From assembly GCA_021797025.1 (NCBI GenBank), contig JAKAAK010000168.1, forward strand, positions 1-7,143: DNA of 7,143 bases. The letters run 5' to 3'. Below the pieces are notes generated by a model that had not been told where the DNA came from, did not search any database, and was given only the letters and a program-made list of their open reading frames with translations. The position numbers and the translations under genes are program-made. Position 1 is the stretch's first letter; each line of letters opens with the position of its first letter. The DNA comes from Thermoplasmata archaeon. GTDB taxonomy: Archaea > Thermoplasmatota > Thermoplasmata > Thermoplasmatales > Thermoplasmataceae. Shown in pieces: positions 5,217 to 7,143 of this stretch.

Positions 5217-6431
5217 TTAGAAGACGTCCGCTTTTCCATCGACAAACATCTGTGTTAGCTGATCTATATGTGCCAGTTTATCATCTGCTATGGCCTTTAT
5301 ATTGTTTTTATGCTTTGATGGATCAACGTTGTCTTCATATATGAGCTGTAGGGACGCTACATGTGGCTCATCAACCGGCCTGCCTATCTGTGAAACGATT
5401 CTCACCAGTACTTCCTGTATGTCTCCTCCCTCTTCCTCAACAACTTTTGAGGCTATCTGGTTTGACAGGACATTGTAAAGTTTGCCAACGTGTGTTACAG
5501 GATTCTTGCCGGCAGCTGCTTCCATGCTCATTGGTCTGTAAGGTGTTATAATGCCGTTTACTCTGTTACCTCTTCCTACTGATCCATCGTCACCGTTTTC
5601 CATTGATAGACCGGTCACCGTCAGGTAGTAAACGCTATCAGATTTTACATCTCCCGTGTTTACATATACCTGGAGGTCGTTGTCCGTATACTTAACTGCA
5701 TTATTCTTTATCTTTTCAATCAATTCTTCCTTTATGGAATTGTACTCATCCGGGTCCTTTACATATTTGTCCACATATGCAGCTGCAACTGTGAGATTTA
5801 TTGTTTTACCCTTTCTGAATCCCATAACCTTTATATCATATCCTATTCCGGGAAGTGATTTCTTCAGGTCTCCATTTATATATTTTTCAGTAAGTTTTAC
5901 TATGTTTTCTGTATCGGTAAAAGGAGCAAAGCCCACACCGAAAGATGTGTCGTTTGCCTTGAACTTCCTCGTGTCGTAAAGACCCCTGAGGTCTACTGAC
6001 CCGTTTCCTATTCTGGAATCTATCATCACATCTGAGTCTATATCCAGATCCGGGAAATGTTCTCTCAGATAGTCCTTTGCCGATTTTATGGCAAGGGATT
6101 TAACGGGTATTCTCTCATCTCCTACGGTTGCTGTCGCACGGCCGCTCAATAATATATATGTTGGCTCCAGCACATTTCCTCCCTTGAATTTTGGATCTGC
6201 CTGTCCTCCAACAACCTCTACCTGATCTGTGTTATGATGTAATATTCTACCGTACTGCTTAATGTAATATTTGCTCAAAGCCCTGCTAACGGATTCGGCT
6301 ATTCCATCGGCTACACTGTCAGGATGGCCAATTCCCTTTCTTTCAACAATTTCTACTTCTCTGCTCATTGTAGGGCTCTGCTTTATTGCCTCTACCTGGA
6401 TATTCCTTTCCTGCTTTAACTGTGATTCCAT
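5217..6431 (-). CDS. mat: S-adenosylmethionine synthetase, archaeal type (EC 2.5.1.6)
   Basis: A full-length (404 residues) archaeal methionine adenosyltransferase, which makes S-adenosylmethionine from methionine and ATP in the cytoplasm. It belongs to the archaeal family (AdoMet_Synthase, PF01941), which is only distantly related to bacterial and eukaryotic MetK. Recognisable blocks are IVERKGIGHPDSVADGIAES (28-47), LHHNTDQVEVVGG (64-76), ILLSGRATATVGDERIPVKS (92-111), NDTSFGVGFAP near 160-170, and GDDGSVGRGNRVNG (280-293) followed by PYRPMSMEAAAGKNPVTHVGK (297-317, written here by key residues: PMSMEA and KNPV). The MSMEA and GKNP blocks and the length match the Methanocaldococcus enzyme closely. 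The N-terminus has about 25 residues before the conserved core, ordinary for the family. The ATG at 6431 has no Shine-Dalgarno site but lies about 25 bases from a TATA-like element, which fits a leaderless transcript. The gene stands alone, convergent with the acetyltransferase and divergent from purH. Confidence 0.97.
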   Translation of the reverse strand: MESQLKQERNIQVEAIKQSPTMSREVEIVERKGIGHPDSVADGIAESVSRALSKYYIKQYGRILHHNTDQVEVVGGQADPKFKGGNVLEPTYILLSGRATATVGDERIPVKSLAIKSAKDYLREHFPDLDIDSDVMIDSRIGNGSVDLRGLYDTRKFKANDTSFGVGFAPFTDTENIVKLTEKYINGDLKKSLPGIGYDIKVMGFRKGKTINLTVAAAYVDKYVKDPDEYNSIKEELIEKIKNNAVKYTDNDLQVYVNTGDVKSDSVYYLTVTGLSMENGDDGSVGRGNRVNGIITPYRPMSMEAAAGKNPVTHVGKLYNVLSNQIASKVVEEEGGDIQEVLVRIVSQIGRPVDEPHVASLQLIYEDNVDPSKHKNNIKAIADDKLAHIDQLTQMFVDGKADVF

Positions 6432-6450
6432 AAGACAAACATAGGTATAA

Positions 6451-6461
6451 GTTTTTAAACC
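6451..6461 (-). promoter_or_regulatory. Candidate TATA box of the SAM synthetase gene
   Basis: On the minus strand this reads GGTTTAAAAAC, preceded by purines (AAAA) that could serve as a B-recognition element. Its centre is about 25 bases upstream of the ATG at 6429-6431, the distance expected for a leaderless archaeal transcript. Confidence 0.5.
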
Positions 6462-6481
6462 TTTTGTCTGCTATCTTAGAA

Positions 6482-6509
6482 ATTACTGAATATTCAAAAA
6501 TATTACTGA
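6482..6509. repeat. Pair of ATTACTGA direct repeats, 20 bases apart
   Basis: Two identical eight-base copies lie on the same strand, at 6482-6489 and 6502-6509, placed two helical turns apart. The repeat itself is seen directly; any role as an operator is inference. Confidence 0.4.
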
Positions 6510-6540
6510 TAATAATTTGTAAGCTGACGTCTCTTCCTGC

Positions 6541-6553
6541 AATAAATATTTAT
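6541..6553 (+). promoter_or_regulatory. Candidate TATA box of purH
   Basis: AATAAATATTTAT is centred about 28 bases before the ATG at 6575. As no Shine-Dalgarno match precedes that ATG, a leaderless transcript is likely. Confidence 0.45.
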
Positions 6554-6574
6554 CACATTTTTTAATACTGTAAT

Positions 6575-7143
6575 ATGAAAGCTTTTATCAGTGTTTATAA
6601 CAAGACCGGATTAGTTGATTTTCTCGATGCCATCAGCACCCAGCTGGATGGAATATACGGTACAGAGGGTACTGTCAGGTATCTGAAGGATAACGGTATA
6701 GAAGCAATTAACTCGTCAACTCTAACGGGCTTTGATGACCTGCTTGGTGGCAGGGTAAAAACGCTTCATCCCGCTATTTTCTCTGGGCTGTTATCAAAGA
6801 GAGATGAGGAAAGCAACAAACAGCTAGAAAAGTATGGTTATCTGGATTTCGATATTCTTGTATGTAATTTATATCCATTTGTGGAGGCTTCAAAATCCAA
6901 TGATTTATCCAAAATGATAGAAAATATAGATATAGGTGGTCTATCGCTCATAAGGGCTGCTGCCAAGAATTACAGGAATGTGATTGTATTATCCGACCCG
7001 TCAGATTATGATACAGTAAAAACCTGCCTTAAAAAATCCAAGGAGGTTGACATGAAAACCAGGGAAATGCTTGCATTGCGTGCATTTTCACGGTCTGCAG
7101 ATTATGATGTACAGATTTACAACAGACTGTACAGAAGGCTGAA
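6575..7143 (+). CDS. purH: PurH, IMP cyclohydrolase domain (5' part, cut by window edge)
   Basis: The first 189 codons of a gene that continues past 7143, all in one open frame. The product is the MGS-like IMP cyclohydrolase domain of PurH, which closes the ring of FAICAR to give IMP, the last step of de novo purine synthesis. Diagnostic blocks are ISVYNKTGLVDF (5-16), GGRVKTLHPAIFSGLL (58-73), CNLYPF (97-102), ENIDIGGLSLIRAAAKN (116-132) and the closing LALRAFSRSADYD (166-178). One oddity is the loop that usually reads STGGT, which here is GTEGT (29-33). The visible part ends about where the cyclohydrolase domain ends in two-domain PurH proteins. The window therefore cannot show whether an AICAR transformylase domain follows or the protein is a stand-alone cyclohydrolase; some archaea encode the two activities separately. 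The start is supported by alignment to the usual N-terminus and by the upstream TATA-like box. Confidence 0.93.
   Translation, partial: MKAFISVYNKTGLVDFLDAISTQLDGIYGTEGTVRYLKDNGIEAINSSTLTGFDDLLGGRVKTLHPAIFSGLLSKRDEESNKQLEKYGYLDFDILVCNLYPFVEASKSNDLSKMIENIDIGGLSLIRAAAKNYRNVIVLSDPSDYDTVKTCLKKSKEVDMKTREMLALRAFSRSADYDVQIYNRLYRRL

Larger units (their letters stand above)
6432..6574. promoter_or_regulatory. Divergent promoter region between mat and purH, with a direct repeat
   Basis: A 143-base AT-rich gap with no credible gene. It holds TATA-like boxes for both flanking genes. Between them ATTACTGA occurs twice in the same direction, at 6482-6489 and 6502-6509, exactly 20 bases apart. The palindrome GAATATTC (6488-6495) overlaps the first copy. 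The arrangement could be a regulator-binding site, but the units are short. Confidence 0.5.

Noticed and set aside
5656..5979. A 107-codon plus-strand open frame opposite the SAM synthetase gene
   Set aside because: The opposite strand encodes a strongly conserved enzyme over this whole stretch, and the product shows no motif.
6432..6574. SAM- or purine-type riboswitch upstream of mat or purH
   Set aside because: Both genes appear to have leaderless transcripts with TATA-like boxes about 26 bases from the ATG, leaving no room for a leader, and no conserved riboswitch core is seen.

Overview
The window looks like a stretch of an archaeal chromosome, most likely from a Thermoplasmatales-type acidophile (Thermoplasma, Ferroplasma, Picrophilus, Cuniculiplasma and relatives). 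The firmest evidence for Archaea is the S-adenosylmethionine synthetase, which is of the archaeal family and not the bacterial MetK family. A MoeA protein fused to a periplasmic-binding-like domain also fits. So do AT-rich TATA-like boxes about 26 bases upstream of several start codons that lack a Shine-Dalgarno site (leaderless transcripts), and GGTGAT-type ribosome sites inside operons. The genus is inference; no rRNA or other phylogenetic marker is present.

Layout. Positions 1-3107 (minus strand) hold a molybdenum/tungsten cofactor operon, read as a MoeA, then a MoeA with a C-terminal substrate-binding-like domain, then the start of a MobA/CobY-like nucleotidyltransferase that runs off the left edge. 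All three genes overlap end to start. Positions 3108-3254 form a divergent promoter region. Positions 3255-4632 (plus) hold an overlapping pair of membrane protein genes: a TauE/SafE-family (DUF81) transporter and a DUF1634 protein. Positions 4674-5132 (plus) hold a RimI/Ard1-like N-acetyltransferase with its own promoter. It converges on the SAM synthetase gene at 5217-6431 (minus), with T-rich terminator-like tracts between the two. A second divergent promoter region (6432-6574) separates SAM synthetase from purH, whose IMP cyclohydrolase domain starts at 6575 and runs off the right edge.

How the genes work together. The two MoeA proteins and the nucleotidyltransferase would carry out the last steps of cofactor assembly: metal insertion into molybdopterin, then nucleotide attachment. 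The TauE-type transporter and DUF1634 protein probably form one membrane unit for a small, possibly sulfur-containing, anion. Their divergence from the cofactor operon suggests a link to anion or oxyanion metabolism but does not prove one. The remaining genes are housekeeping: protein N-terminal acetylation, SAM synthesis and purine synthesis.

I see no mobile element, CRISPR array, RNA gene or clearly undescribed system. The points worth a second look are the active-site changes and domain fusion in the MoeA pair, the partial nucleotidyltransferase with its altered glycine loop, the transporter pair, and a 20-base-spaced direct repeat in the mat/purH promoter region.
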